From assembly GCA_937900985.1 (NCBI GenBank), contig CALCGM010000039.1, positions 1 to 15,815 of the forward strand: a stretch of DNA of 15,815 nucleotides, written 5' to 3'. Below, in pieces: positions 7,063-14,637 of this stretch (position 1 is the stretch's first letter; the number at the start of each line of letters is the position of its first letter). Under the pieces are notes generated by a model. It ran no database searches. It was not told the DNA's origin and worked only from the letters and a program-made list of their open reading frames with translations. The DNA comes from an uncultured Planctomycetaceae bacterium (lineage in GTDB: Bacteria > Planctomycetota > Planctomycetia > Pirellulales > UBA1268). The position numbers were made by a program, and so were the translations under genes.

Positions 7063-8088
7063 ATGCTGAATCGTTCGTTGTTTGCCGTCGTCGTTCTTGG
7101 CACGAGCCTTTCGTGGAGTGCCCACGCTCTCGCGCAGCCCACAGGCATGCCGACGGAAGATCCGTTCGCCGACGAGCTCAATCCATTCGGCAGCGGGCAG
7201 CGGAAGAAGCCCCAGCCGGAGATCTATGCCAACGAGCCGGCCACCCCGCAGCCGCGGGTGACGCAGCCGATGGCGCCCACGCAGCCATCAGGCTCGGGCG
7301 ATATCACGCTGCCGGTGCCATTTCCCGACGTGACGGTTCCCGGGCCAGCGGCCGACCGCCCGACGGCCCGCAGCGGCCGCAGCCTCTACGCCGAGTCGCC
7401 GGCAGCGCCGCTGATCGCCAAGGCACGGGATCTCGAGAAGGAAGAAAAGTGGACCGAGGCGCTTGAGGTTCTTGAGCAGGCTGTCGAGGCCGATCCCCAG
7501 GATCCCGAGGCCCATCTCTCGATGGGGATCGTGCTGCGTCGTCTCGGCCGGCTCGAGCCTGCGATCGAGGCCTTCTCCAAAGGCCTGCAGCTCGATCCGC
7601 TTGAGTCGGAGCTGATGTTTCGCCGCGGGATCGCCTGGTTTCGGCTGGGACAGTATGGAATCGCCTTGAAAGACTTCGAAGACGCCTCGGGCGTTGCCTA
7701 CGACGATCCTCGTCCCGAGCTGTGGCGGGGCCTGACGTTGATGAAGCTCGACCGCCCCCTTGAAGCGATCAGCGGCTACGCGGGGGCCATCCGGCGAGAC
7801 CGCAACTACATGCTCGCCTACCTCAATCGGGGGCTGGCCTACCTGGCGACCGACGAGCCCGGCAAGGCCGAGCTCGACTTTGATCAGGCGATTCGCCACG
7901 AGCCCAAAGATGCTCGGGCCTGGTTTAACCGCGGCGTCGCACAGGCCCGCCAAGAGGCCTACGGCGAAGCGATCAAGTCGTATGAGCTGGCGCTTCGCAT
8001 CGCCCCTGATTTCCGGGCAGCCCGCGTCAATCTTGAAGCGGTTCGCCGCTTGCAGGCCCAGCAGCGGATGGTGTCGTCGCAGCGGTGA
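7063..8088 (+). CDS. Secreted TPR-repeat protein
   Basis: The 341-residue protein starts with a signal peptide (hydrophobic core 6-18, likely cleavage after A22-L23-A24). A Pro/Gln-rich linker follows to about 110, then about six tetratricopeptide repeats at 116-149, 150-183, 184-217, 219-252, 253-286 and 287-320. Repeat signatures such as EALEVLEQAVEADPQDPEA and AIKSYELALRIAPDFRAA are clear. TPR arrays bind partner proteins; the partner is unknown. It is probably periplasmic. The 230 bp upstream hold a hairpin (6875-6891) but no obvious promoter, and no good ribosome site precedes the ATG. Its last 62 bp overlap the convergent STN-like gene. Confidence 0.85.
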   Translation: MLNRSLFAVVVLGTSLSWSAHALAQPTGMPTEDPFADELNPFGSGQRKKPQPEIYANEPATPQPRVTQPMAPTQPSGSGDITLPVPFPDVTVPGPAADRPTARSGRSLYAESPAAPLIAKARDLEKEEKWTEALEVLEQAVEADPQDPEAHLSMGIVLRRLGRLEPAIEAFSKGLQLDPLESELMFRRGIAWFRLGQYGIALKDFEDASGVAYDDPRPELWRGLTLMKLDRPLEAISGYAGAIRRDRNYMLAYLNRGLAYLATDEPGKAELDFDQAIRHEPKDARAWFNRGVAQARQEAYGEAIKSYELALRIAPDFRAARVNLEAVRRLQAQQRMVSSQR

Positions 8089-9031
8089 CGACGAGCACAT
8101 CGACGTCGATCCGCCAGTGAAGGCCGAGTGGCTTTGCGATCGCGTCGAACAGCTCGTCGCGTGAGGCCTCGCGAACGTTCACACGGACGATCCGGTCGGC
8201 GGTGATGCCCGCGGTCTGCAGCGATGCGGCGTCGAGGCGGAGCGTGAGCCCGGTCTGGTTGCAGATCGCGGCGAGCAGCTGCTGCAGGGGAGCTGCCGCC
8301 TCGAGCGTGAACACCGACTCGCCTGCTGCTGCCATCGCATCGCGGGGTTGGGGCGGCGGAGGATTGAGCTGCGGCGGCCGCTGTGGTCTGGCCTGCGGAT
8401 CCAGACGCACCACTTCAACGCCCGCCGGCCTGATGGCTGCCCGCAGGTCGTAGCTGGCGAGGAGCAGGTCAAGCTGGGCGGCCCGCGACATTGCAGGCAG
8501 CTCGAGGCCGCGGAGGTGATCGTGGGGAACAAGCTCGAGGCCACGCAGTGTGCCCCCGGCCGACTCCACGAGGTGTGTGATGACGTCACGAGGGGTGGCC
8601 GCGGCAGCCCAGCCTCCGGCCTGGCGACGGGCGAGCGCCTTCTGCCAGCGAGGTTCTGCCGCCTGGAGTTCGGCCGCGCGGATTTCTTCGGCAGCCTGCA
8701 GGGCGGCTCGACGTCCGGCGGGGGCCAGCCGCACGCTCTCGCGGAGCACGACAACCTCACTTCCGCTGCCTTTCCCGAGTCGTTCGAGCATGTCGGCAGG
8801 GCTGAGGCCATCGGCGGTGAGGGTGATCGGAGTGGTGGGATCAACCCGACTGTCGAGCACGACGGGGCGGCCGACGAGTGGCGGGAGGGCCTGGGCCACG
8901 CTGCCCAGCGGCACCCTTTGCCAGGTGCCCGCCACGGCGGCAGCCGCAGCGCGTGGGCCCGCTCCCATGCTCGCCGCCAGCAGGGCCAGCCAGGCGGCGG
9001 TCTGGAAGAACGGCGTTGCGGGGGCTGCCAT
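8027..9031 (-). CDS. Secreted protein with three STN-like modules
   Basis: This 334-residue protein begins with a signal peptide (hydrophobic residues about 8-34, Ala-rich cleavage area). Three segments share the short STN pattern (secretin/TonB N-terminal short domain, beta-alpha-beta): residues about 37-103 (VPLGSVAQALPPLVGRPVVLD onward), 143-210 (TPRDVITHLVESAGGTL onward) and 240-316 (FTLEAAAPLQQLLAAICNQTG onward, ending WRIDVDVLVVT). A helical linker (105-140) and a Pro-rich linker (211-231) separate them. No secretin pore domain follows, so it is not itself a secretin; it may be a periplasmic adaptor. The family call is inference from pattern. The Ala/Ser/Pro-rich C-terminal tail is encoded in the overlap with the TPR gene. 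The ATG at 9031 lacks a strong ribosome site. GlpD is divergent, 186 bp away. Confidence 0.68.
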   Translation of the reverse strand: MAAPATPFFQTAAWLALLAASMGAGPRAAAAAVAGTWQRVPLGSVAQALPPLVGRPVVLDSRVDPTTPITLTADGLSPADMLERLGKGSGSEVVVLRESVRLAPAGRRAALQAAEEIRAAELQAAEPRWQKALARRQAGGWAAAATPRDVITHLVESAGGTLRGLELVPHDHLRGLELPAMSRAAQLDLLLASYDLRAAIRPAGVEVVRLDPQARPQRPPQLNPPPPQPRDAMAAAGESVFTLEAAAPLQQLLAAICNQTGLTLRLDAASLQTAGITADRIVRVNVREASRDELFDAIAKPLGLHWRIDVDVLVVTAATTPSAAGPASGEPLQD

Positions 9032-9217
9032 GCGGTTCTCGGGCAGGGGGCCAATACCGGGTCATGTCGCTGGCAGCCGTGGGGCGTTGTGGAGGTTGAC
9101 CACGCCGTGCTGCGGCCATCAGCATAGGCAGCGAACCGCTTCTGTGGGGAGGCATCTCTCCTCGCCTGCACGGGTGGTTGTCCGCCTCGGTATCCCTCAA
9201 CTCCAAAGAAGGCCCGC

Positions 9218-10951
9218 ATGGCTCAGGTGACCCCCTCCGTTGCGATCCTCGGTGGCGGTATCAATGGCGCCGCTTTGGCCCGCGAACTCGCGCTTTCCGG
9301 CGTGGATGTGGTGGTGGTCGAGGCAGGCGACGTCGCCTGCGGCGCCACCGCCTGGTCGACCAGGCTCGTGCACGGCGGCCTCCGCTACCTGGAGTATGGC
9401 GAGATCGATCTCGTCCGTGAGAGTCTCAGCGAACGTGAGCGGCTCGTGACGCTCGCGGCCCATCTCGTGGAGCCCCTCACCTTCGCCATTCCGCTGGAGC
9501 GACGGACGGGAGGCATGCTCGCTGCTGCGGCGCGGCTGCTGGGCGCGAGTCGACTCGCGCGATGGCTCGCCGGCGGCCGGTCGCGGGGGAGCTGGACGGT
9601 TGGTGTGGGGCTCACGCTCTACGACCTGCTCAGCGGCCGTCGCTGGCCCCGCCATCGGATGCACCGTGGAGGAGCCCCCGGCCTCCCGGAGGTGGATTCC
9701 CAGCGGTATCCCTGGGCGGCAACCTATGTCGATGCCCAGATGCTGTTTCCCGAGCGGTTCACGGTGGAACTGCTGCAAGACGCCCGTCTGATCGCGGCCG
9801 ATCGCGGCTGCTCGTTTCGTGTGCTCACGCATCGCACTGTCACCGCCGACGGCGACGGCACGCTGCATGCGATCCCCAACGACATCGCGGAAGCCGCAGG
9901 AGAACGAGAGACGGTGGTCTGGCGGCCGGATGCGATCGTGAATGCCAGCGGCGCGTGGGTCGACCGCACACGAGCCTCGCTGCCGTGGGCGGAGGAGGGC
10001 CCGCAGCTGATCGGCGGCACCAAAGGGAGCCATCTGGTGCTCGATTCACCGGTGCTGCGGGCCCAGCTGCACGACAGCGGCGTGTATGCCGAGGCCGCCG
10101 ACGGTCGTCCGATCTTTGTGCTTCCCTTTGGCGAGCGGCTTGTGCTCGTGGGCACAACCGACCTGCCGTATCGGGGCGATCCTGCTGATGCCGTGGCTTC
10201 CGAGGAGGAGGTCGCCTACCTGCTCGAGGCCTGCGGGCAGCTATTTCCGGCCGCGGCACCGCTGCGGGAGCATCTGCTGCTGCACTACTGCGGCGTGCGG
10301 CCGCTGCCCCATGCCGGTCAGGCCGCATCCCCGGCAGCGGTGACCCGGCGGCACCTGCTGGTGCGGCATGCAGCAACGGCAGTGCCGAGCTGGTCGATTG
10401 TGGGGGGGAAACTCACGACCTGCCGCAGCCTGGCAGAGTCGGCTGCCCGGGAGGTGCTCGCGGCCGTCGGCTGGCCTGTGCGAGAGACGTCGGTGTCACG
10501 GCCGTTGCCCGGCTTGGCTGGCGCGGAAGATGAGGCAGCGCGGCAGCGGCTCCGCGAGGATCTCCAGGCGGGCGGCCTCTCCCCGGCAGGGGCCTGCCGG
10601 GCGGTTCGGCTCTATGGGGGCGCGGCGCGTGGCCTGCTCGCTGGCGATCCGCAGGTGGCTCCGCTGGGGCCGTGTGGGCTGACGGCGGAAGCCGTGCGGC
10701 GGGCGGTTGAGCAGGAGTGGGCCCTGACCCTCGACGATGTCGTCTCGCGGCGTCTGATGCTCGGCTTCGATCCGGCCTTCGACCTGCCGACGCTGCGGGC
10801 GATCGCCGGCGTTCTGGCTGCGGCTGGCCTCCTCGCCGAGGATCAGCGCGAAGAGCAGGTTGCTCAGGTGGCCGAGGGGTTCAGACGCCGCCACGGGCGA
10901 GCGCTTCAGGAATCGACGGCCGCGGGCGAGCAGGACATCGCCGAAGCCTGA
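9218..10951 (+). CDS. glpD: Glycerol-3-phosphate dehydrogenase (FAD-dependent, GlpD/GlpA family)
   Basis: This enzyme oxidises sn-glycerol-3-phosphate to dihydroxyacetone phosphate with FAD and passes electrons to quinone at the inner membrane. The 577-residue protein has the FAD Rossmann motif GGGINGAALARELALSG (12-28), then STRLVHGGLRYLEYGE (47-62), NASGAWVD (242-249), GTKGSHLVLD (267-276), FVLPFGER (300-307), VGTTDLPYRGDP and the late FAD-contacting GGKLTTCRSLAE (396-407). A DAO_C-type helical domain follows to the end, with FDLPTLRAIAGVLA. The length is in the usual 500-600 range. AAGG lies 5 bases before the ATG at 9218. No glpF, glpK or glpR is nearby, so it seems to be a single-gene unit. 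Only 18 bp separate its stop from the convergent thioredoxin gene. Confidence 0.95.
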   Translation: MAQVTPSVAILGGGINGAALARELALSGVDVVVVEAGDVACGATAWSTRLVHGGLRYLEYGEIDLVRESLSERERLVTLAAHLVEPLTFAIPLERRTGGMLAAAARLLGASRLARWLAGGRSRGSWTVGVGLTLYDLLSGRRWPRHRMHRGGAPGLPEVDSQRYPWAATYVDAQMLFPERFTVELLQDARLIAADRGCSFRVLTHRTVTADGDGTLHAIPNDIAEAAGERETVVWRPDAIVNASGAWVDRTRASLPWAEEGPQLIGGTKGSHLVLDSPVLRAQLHDSGVYAEAADGRPIFVLPFGERLVLVGTTDLPYRGDPADAVASEEEVAYLLEACGQLFPAAAPLREHLLLHYCGVRPLPHAGQAASPAAVTRRHLLVRHAATAVPSWSIVGGKLTTCRSLAESAAREVLAAVGWPVRETSVSRPLPGLAGAEDEAARQRLREDLQAGGLSPAGACRAVRLYGGAARGLLAGDPQVAPLGPCGLTAEAVRRAVEQEWALTLDDVVSRRLMLGFDPAFDLPTLRAIAGVLAAAGLLAEDQREEQVAQVAEGFRRRHGRALQESTAAGEQDIAEA

Positions 10952-10969
10952 GGCCATGGCGGCTCGCGA

Positions 10970-12478
10970 TCACCGCAGCATGGTGCCGCCGCCCGCGGCT
11001 CCTGGGTTTTCTGCCAGCCGCACACGCGAGGCGTAGGCCTGTGGGTTGGCGGCAAAGCGACTGCGGGTGTCGAGGGACGAGAAGAGATAGATCCGCCCCT
11101 GGTAGGTCACGCCGTAGCGACGCTGCCCGGGGATCTGGTTGCCACTCTCAAAGGCCAAGACGACATCGTCGCCGGAGAGTGCGGGAGCGTAGCGGTCGGG
11201 GTTTGTCAGGAATCGCTGCTGCTCTGTGGCACTGGCAAACAGGTAGGTGCGTCCGCGGTGCTGCACGCCCCACTGAGCGCGTCCTTCGGTCCAGGTGGCC
11301 TGCTCGGCAAGCGTGACCGGGCAGTAGCCATCGAGGCCCACGGGGTAGGGCGAGGGGGCCGTCACGGCATCGACCGCGGCGTCGGTGGCGTCTGGCGACT
11401 CCTCCTTGGGCATCATGAAGGTGAAGGGCTTCTGCAAGGTGGCCAGCCAGCTGTTCTTTTGCTTTGTGCTTCCCTCGTCCGCAGCCCTGTCGGTGGCCGT
11501 GGCGGCGCTGTCGACTTCCGGCGGGACCGTCGGGTACGGCGTCATGGTCTGAGTCGGTGGGGCGGCGGCGTAGCCAGCCTGCTGGCCTGCTGGCGGTGTC
11601 TGTGGGTAGGGCGAATAGCCCTGCTGAGGCATCGCTGGCTGAGACGCGGCGGCCGGTGGCTGGAAGGGTGCAAATGTGCCTTCCTGCGAGGGCTGCAGCA
11701 CCGGCTGGGCTGGGGCGGCAGGCGGCTGGGCGTTGGCAAGCCATGGCGGCTGCTGGTGCGAAGCAGGGCTTGGAGGACCAGGCTCGATGCTGGATCGCAT
11801 GGGCGGTTGCTGGGGGGCGGCGGCAGGAGAGCTGCCGCTGCTACCAAACGCAGAGACCGGCCGCTGTGCATACCGTGAGCCACGCTCGTCGTAGCGACCG
11901 AGCGGTGCTCCTTGAGGGGGCATCGATGCGGCTGCAGGTGGCTGCATGGCGGCAGCGGCCGGAGCCGGCTGCGCGGCAAGCTGAGGTTCGTTGGTCGGAG
12001 CACGGGACCCGATCGTCGTCGCCGGAGCCACGGCTGTGTTGGTCGACTCGTGGAGTGCACGGGCTGCCTGCGCCACGAACGTGGCGGCGGTCGGAGGAAC
12101 GTCAAACGTCGTGAGCAGCTGATCGTTGCCATCGAGGACGCACGCCGAAGGGATGTGGGAGATTCCCAGGCGGCGGGCGAGGGCAGGGTCGGCGTCGACG
12201 TCCACGAGCACCGGTTCGTAGCATGCGGTGACCAAGGCCGCTGCTTCCTGGTTGGCCCACAGCCTGCTGTCGAGGTGTTGGCAGGCTTCGCACCAGCTGG
12301 CCGTAAACACCACGAGCACAGGCCGCTGGCTCGCTTGGCTGGCCACTTGAGCCGAGGCATACGACTCATGCCAGGCCACCCCGGCGAAGACGCTGGAGGG
12401 AGTGAGGGCCATGGCGATGCAGCCCAGAGCAACACCGAGGAGGGAGACGCGACGGGTGGGGTGGTGTGCGGCGATCAT
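10970..12478 (-). CDS. Secreted thioredoxin-fold protein with two C-terminal YHS-like modules
   Basis: The 502-residue protein begins with a signal peptide (positive HHPTRR start, hydrophobic 12-31, AxA-type site near A32). A thioredoxin domain (about 34-145) has the active-site WCEAC (C63, C66) and the cis-proline loop SHIPSACVLDG (P110). A Pro/Gln/Ala-rich linker of about 200 residues follows. The C-terminus has two YHS-like modules, at about 380-431 (GYCPVTL...WGVQHRGRTYLFAS...FLTNPDRYAP) and 436-485 (RRYGVTYQGRIYLFSS...FAANPQAYA). YHS domains are linked to metal binding, but the second module lacks the Cys. It probably acts in the periplasm as a disulfide or metal-related protein; that role is inferred. 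GAGGA (12487-12491) lies 8 bases before the ATG. It converges on glpD and diverges from rho. Confidence 0.83.
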   Translation of the reverse strand: MIAAHHPTRRVSLLGVALGCIAMALTPSSVFAGVAWHESYASAQVASQASQRPVLVVFTASWCEACQHLDSRLWANQEAAALVTACYEPVLVDVDADPALARRLGISHIPSACVLDGNDQLLTTFDVPPTAATFVAQAARALHESTNTAVAPATTIGSRAPTNEPQLAAQPAPAAAAMQPPAAASMPPQGAPLGRYDERGSRYAQRPVSAFGSSGSSPAAAPQQPPMRSSIEPGPPSPASHQQPPWLANAQPPAAPAQPVLQPSQEGTFAPFQPPAAASQPAMPQQGYSPYPQTPPAGQQAGYAAAPPTQTMTPYPTVPPEVDSAATATDRAADEGSTKQKNSWLATLQKPFTFMMPKEESPDATDAAVDAVTAPSPYPVGLDGYCPVTLAEQATWTEGRAQWGVQHRGRTYLFASATEQQRFLTNPDRYAPALSGDDVVLAFESGNQIPGQRRYGVTYQGRIYLFSSLDTRSRFAANPQAYASRVRLAENPGAAGGGTMLR

Positions 12479-12491
12479 GAGGAACGTCCTC
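12479..12491 (-). promoter_or_regulatory. Ribosome binding site folded into a hairpin before the thioredoxin-YHS start
   Basis: On the minus strand GAGGA, loop CGT and TCCTC form a 5-bp hairpin that ends directly at the start ATG (12478). The 5' arm is the Shine-Dalgarno sequence itself, so pairing would hide it. Confidence 0.4.
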
Positions 12492-12667
12492 GCTCTTCTT
12501 CCTGCGTCTGCGTGCGATTCAACTGAAACGAGACCGCTGGCGTTGAACGCGAGCGGCCGCCTTCTTGGGGTATCGGCTGAAACGGTTGTTCGAGTTGCAT
12601 CGAAAATTCACCTGCCCGTCGCGGCCGGCGGGGAAAAGGGTTCGCAGGAAGGGGGCGGCCACGCAGC

Positions 12668-12695
12668 GAAACGCCAAGGAAACGCCGAAAAACGG
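12668..12695 (+). repeat. Phased GAAACGCC direct repeats upstream of the rho promoter
   Basis: GAAACGCC occurs at 12668-12675 and 12679-12686, an 11-base period (about one helical turn), followed by GAAAAACGG at 12687-12695. The array ends 5 bases before the -35 hexamer. This arrangement suits an activator site or an A-rich UP-like element. Confidence 0.5.
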
Positions 12696-12700
12696 ACGAC

Positions 12701-12729
12701 TTGACAGCCTGGAGAGCGGTGCAGATACT
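12701..12729 (+). promoter_or_regulatory. Sigma-70-type promoter for rho
   Basis: A perfect TTGACA (12701-12706) is followed after 17 bases by GATACT (12724-12729), 4 of 6 matches to TATAAT. Transcription would start near 12736, leaving a leader of roughly 530 nt before rho. Shape and spacing are those of a strong housekeeping promoter. Confidence 0.65.
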
Positions 12730-12942
12730 TCAGGAGTTCGGTGACAGCGTTTTTCGTGCTGTCTTGTCGCACTCTCGGGGTGTTTGACCAGTTCTGGGTT
12801 CGCCACAGCGGATGGGTTTCTGTCCTGTCGGCGGTTTCTCTCAGAGCGTTGGTGTTCCGATGTGTGATGGGGCGTTGAGCCCCGCGGGGGTCGATTCAGC
12901 GGCTTTCCGTATCAAAGAGGACTGCCTGCGAGACACCTGCGA

Positions 12943-12962
12943 GCTTCCCAGGATGGGAAAGC
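12943..12962 (+). other. Hairpin in the rho leader
   Basis: GCTTCCCA (12943-12950) pairs with TGGGAA-A-GC (12954-12962), 8 base pairs with one bulged A and a 3-base loop. It lies about 210 nt downstream of the predicted transcription start. Confidence 0.35.
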
Positions 12963-13120
12963 CACCATGTGTTGGGGTTGTATGTGGGAGCGACTCATGG
13001 CCGGGATGGCCGCGAAGGGTTGTCATCCATCTCACCTGATTTCCTTGAAAGTGCTTGGTTTCCATCGCTCGGCATTCCGCGTGTGACGCAGGGAGCCAGT
13101 GAGCTGAAGGTGAATGAACC

Positions 13121-13143
13121 CCCACGGCCACGGTCGTGGGTTT
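13121..13143 (+). terminator. Hairpin with short T tract in the rho leader, candidate attenuator
   Basis: CCCACG (13121-13126) pairs with CGTGGG (13135-13140) across an 8-base loop and is followed by TTT. The T tract is short, so termination would be weak. It sits 120 bp before the rho start. Autogenous attenuation is known for E. coli rho, but its occurrence here is inference. Confidence 0.3.
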
Positions 13144-13263
13144 CCGCGGCGGAGAACATCTGCCGATTTTCAACGGTCTCCGGTCTGTGTTTTTCGGTCG
13201 GTCCGCGTTGCGGTCGACGTGCATCGTGACCGGGTGTTTTCTCGAAGAGGACGTTTTTCTTTC

Positions 13264-14610
13264 ATGGCGAAACGGAGACGAGCCCGTTCGCAGGGCAGGC
13301 CTGGTGGCCAAGAAGGCGGCGGAAACGGCGGCGGCGGCGGCGGGAGTGGCGGCGGAGGCGGTGGACGCCGTCGCGGCAGATACCGGCGACGTGGCGGTGG
13401 CGGCGGTGGCGGAGGCGACCGGCCGGTGCCCGATGATCCAGCGATGCCGCCGCCCGAGGAAGAGCCAGTCAACGAGAACGGTGAGCCGATTCCACTGGAG
13501 CCGGGCGAGGGCGTCTTGGAGATGCACCCCAACGGCTACGGCTTTCTGAGGAATCCGTCGCACAACCTGCAGCGTGAGCGGACCGACCCCTTCGTGCCGG
13601 GCACGATGGTTGAGCGGTATGCCCTCCGCGAAGGCGTGTACATGAAGGCCATGGTGCAGCCAGGCCGCCGCCAGCAGGGCCCACGGGTCCGCGAAGTGCT
13701 CGAGGTGGAGGGCTTGCCGCCCGACGAATACTCGAGCGTCAAGGCGTTCGACACGCTGACGCCGATCAATCCAGAGACATGGCTCCGCTTGGAGACTGGA
13801 CAGCAGCCGATCACCACCCGCGTCATGGATCTGCTCACTCCGCTGGGCAAGGGGCAGCGTGCCCTGATCGTGGCTCCTCCACGATCTGGCAAGACCGTCA
13901 TGCTCCAGCAGATTTCGCAGGCGGTCTCGGAGAATCATCCCGAGGTCTCGCTGGTGATGCTGCTGGTTGACGAGCGGCCCGAAGAAGTCACCGACATGCG
14001 ACGCAGCGTGAAGGGTGAAGTGCTGGCCAGCAGTCTCGATTGCGACGTGGAAAGCCACGTGCGGCTTTCGCAGCTGGTGATCGAGCGGTGCAAGCGAATG
14101 GCCGAGGCGGGGAAAGACGTCTTCCTGCTGATGGACTCCATCACGCGAATGGCGCGTGCGTTCAACAAGTGGGTCGGCAACACCGGCCGCACGATGAGCG
14201 GCGGCGTCGATATCAAGGCGCTCGACATTCCCAAGAAGCTCTTTGCGACCGCCCGCGTGTTTGAAGAGGGCGGCTCCCTGACGATCGTGGCGACTGCCCT
14301 GATCGACACCGGCAGCCGCATGGACGAGCTGATCTTTCAGGAGTTCAAAGGCACCGGCAACATGGAACTGGTGCTCGACCGCAAGCTTGCGGATCGTCGG
14401 GTCTGGCCGGCGATCGATATCTCGCAGTCGGGCACTCGCCGTGAGGAGAAGCTGCTCGACCCCAACACACTGCATGCAGTGAACGTGTTGCGGCGAACGC
14501 TTTCGACGATGCACCATGTCGATGCGATGGAGCAGCTCACCAAGCAGCTTGGCAAGTTTAAGAGCAACCGTGAGTTCATCACGCTGATTGCCAACTCACG
14601 CGACGACTGA
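13264..14610 (+). CDS. rho: Transcription termination factor Rho
   Basis: Rho is the hexameric RNA-dependent ATPase that ends transcription. The 448-residue protein has the cold-shock-like RNA-binding segment GEGVLEMHPNGYGFLR (81-96) and Walker A APPRSGKT (194-201). It also has LLVDERPEEVTDM with E217 (213-225), Walker B DVFLLMD (265-271), the Q-loop region SGGVDIKALDIPKK, the block EEGGSLTIVATALIDTGSRMDE and the C-terminal SGTRREEKLL. The usual helical Rho_N domain is not visible. Residues 1-52 are instead Gly/Arg-rich with long Gly runs, followed by an acidic/Pro-rich linker (53-80). I chose ATG 13264 because the frame upstream has no Rho character. AAGAGGA at 13245-13251 is a somewhat distant ribosome site (12-base spacer). 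GTG 13234 is a weaker alternative start. Confidence 0.96.
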   Translation: MAKRRRARSQGRPGGQEGGGNGGGGGGSGGGGGGRRRGRYRRRGGGGGGGGDRPVPDDPAMPPPEEEPVNENGEPIPLEPGEGVLEMHPNGYGFLRNPSHNLQRERTDPFVPGTMVERYALREGVYMKAMVQPGRRQQGPRVREVLEVEGLPPDEYSSVKAFDTLTPINPETWLRLETGQQPITTRVMDLLTPLGKGQRALIVAPPRSGKTVMLQQISQAVSENHPEVSLVMLLVDERPEEVTDMRRSVKGEVLASSLDCDVESHVRLSQLVIERCKRMAEAGKDVFLLMDSITRMARAFNKWVGNTGRTMSGGVDIKALDIPKKLFATARVFEEGGSLTIVATALIDTGSRMDELIFQEFKGTGNMELVLDRKLADRRVWPAIDISQSGTRREEKLLDPNTLHAVNVLRRTLSTMHHVDAMEQLTKQLGKFKSNREFITLIANSRDD

Positions 14611-14637
14611 CCAGCTTTCGTGCAGAGGCGGCTGTCA

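Larger units (their letters stand above)
12479..13263. other. 785-bp non-coding region between thioredoxin-YHS and rho
   Basis: No frame here has convincing protein character, although the Rho frame is open back to 13114. The right part is probably a long rho leader (about 530 nt from the promoter at 12701-12729 to ATG 13264). It contains the palindrome CCCCGCGGGG (12880-12889), a hairpin at 12943-12962 and a hairpin at 13121-13140. The left part contains CTGAAACG at 12523-12530 and again at 12577-12584, and three GAAACG-like repeats at 12668-12695. Confidence 0.6.

Noticed and set aside
7055..7069. Four-codon upstream frame (ATG CTC AGA TGC TGA) overlapping the TPR gene start
   Set aside because: No ribosome site of its own and too short to distinguish from chance.
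9096..9128. TTGACC followed by CATAGG as a glpD promoter
   Set aside because: The spacing is about 21 bases and the -10 match is poor.
13114..13263. 50-codon extension of rho upstream of ATG 13264
   Set aside because: The sequence is unlike any Rho domain and lies in the leader; a ribosome site precedes 13264.
12841..14517. Long minus-strand frame of 558 codons opposite rho
   Set aside because: It mirrors the highly conserved rho gene and crosses the rho promoter leader; no domain is seen.
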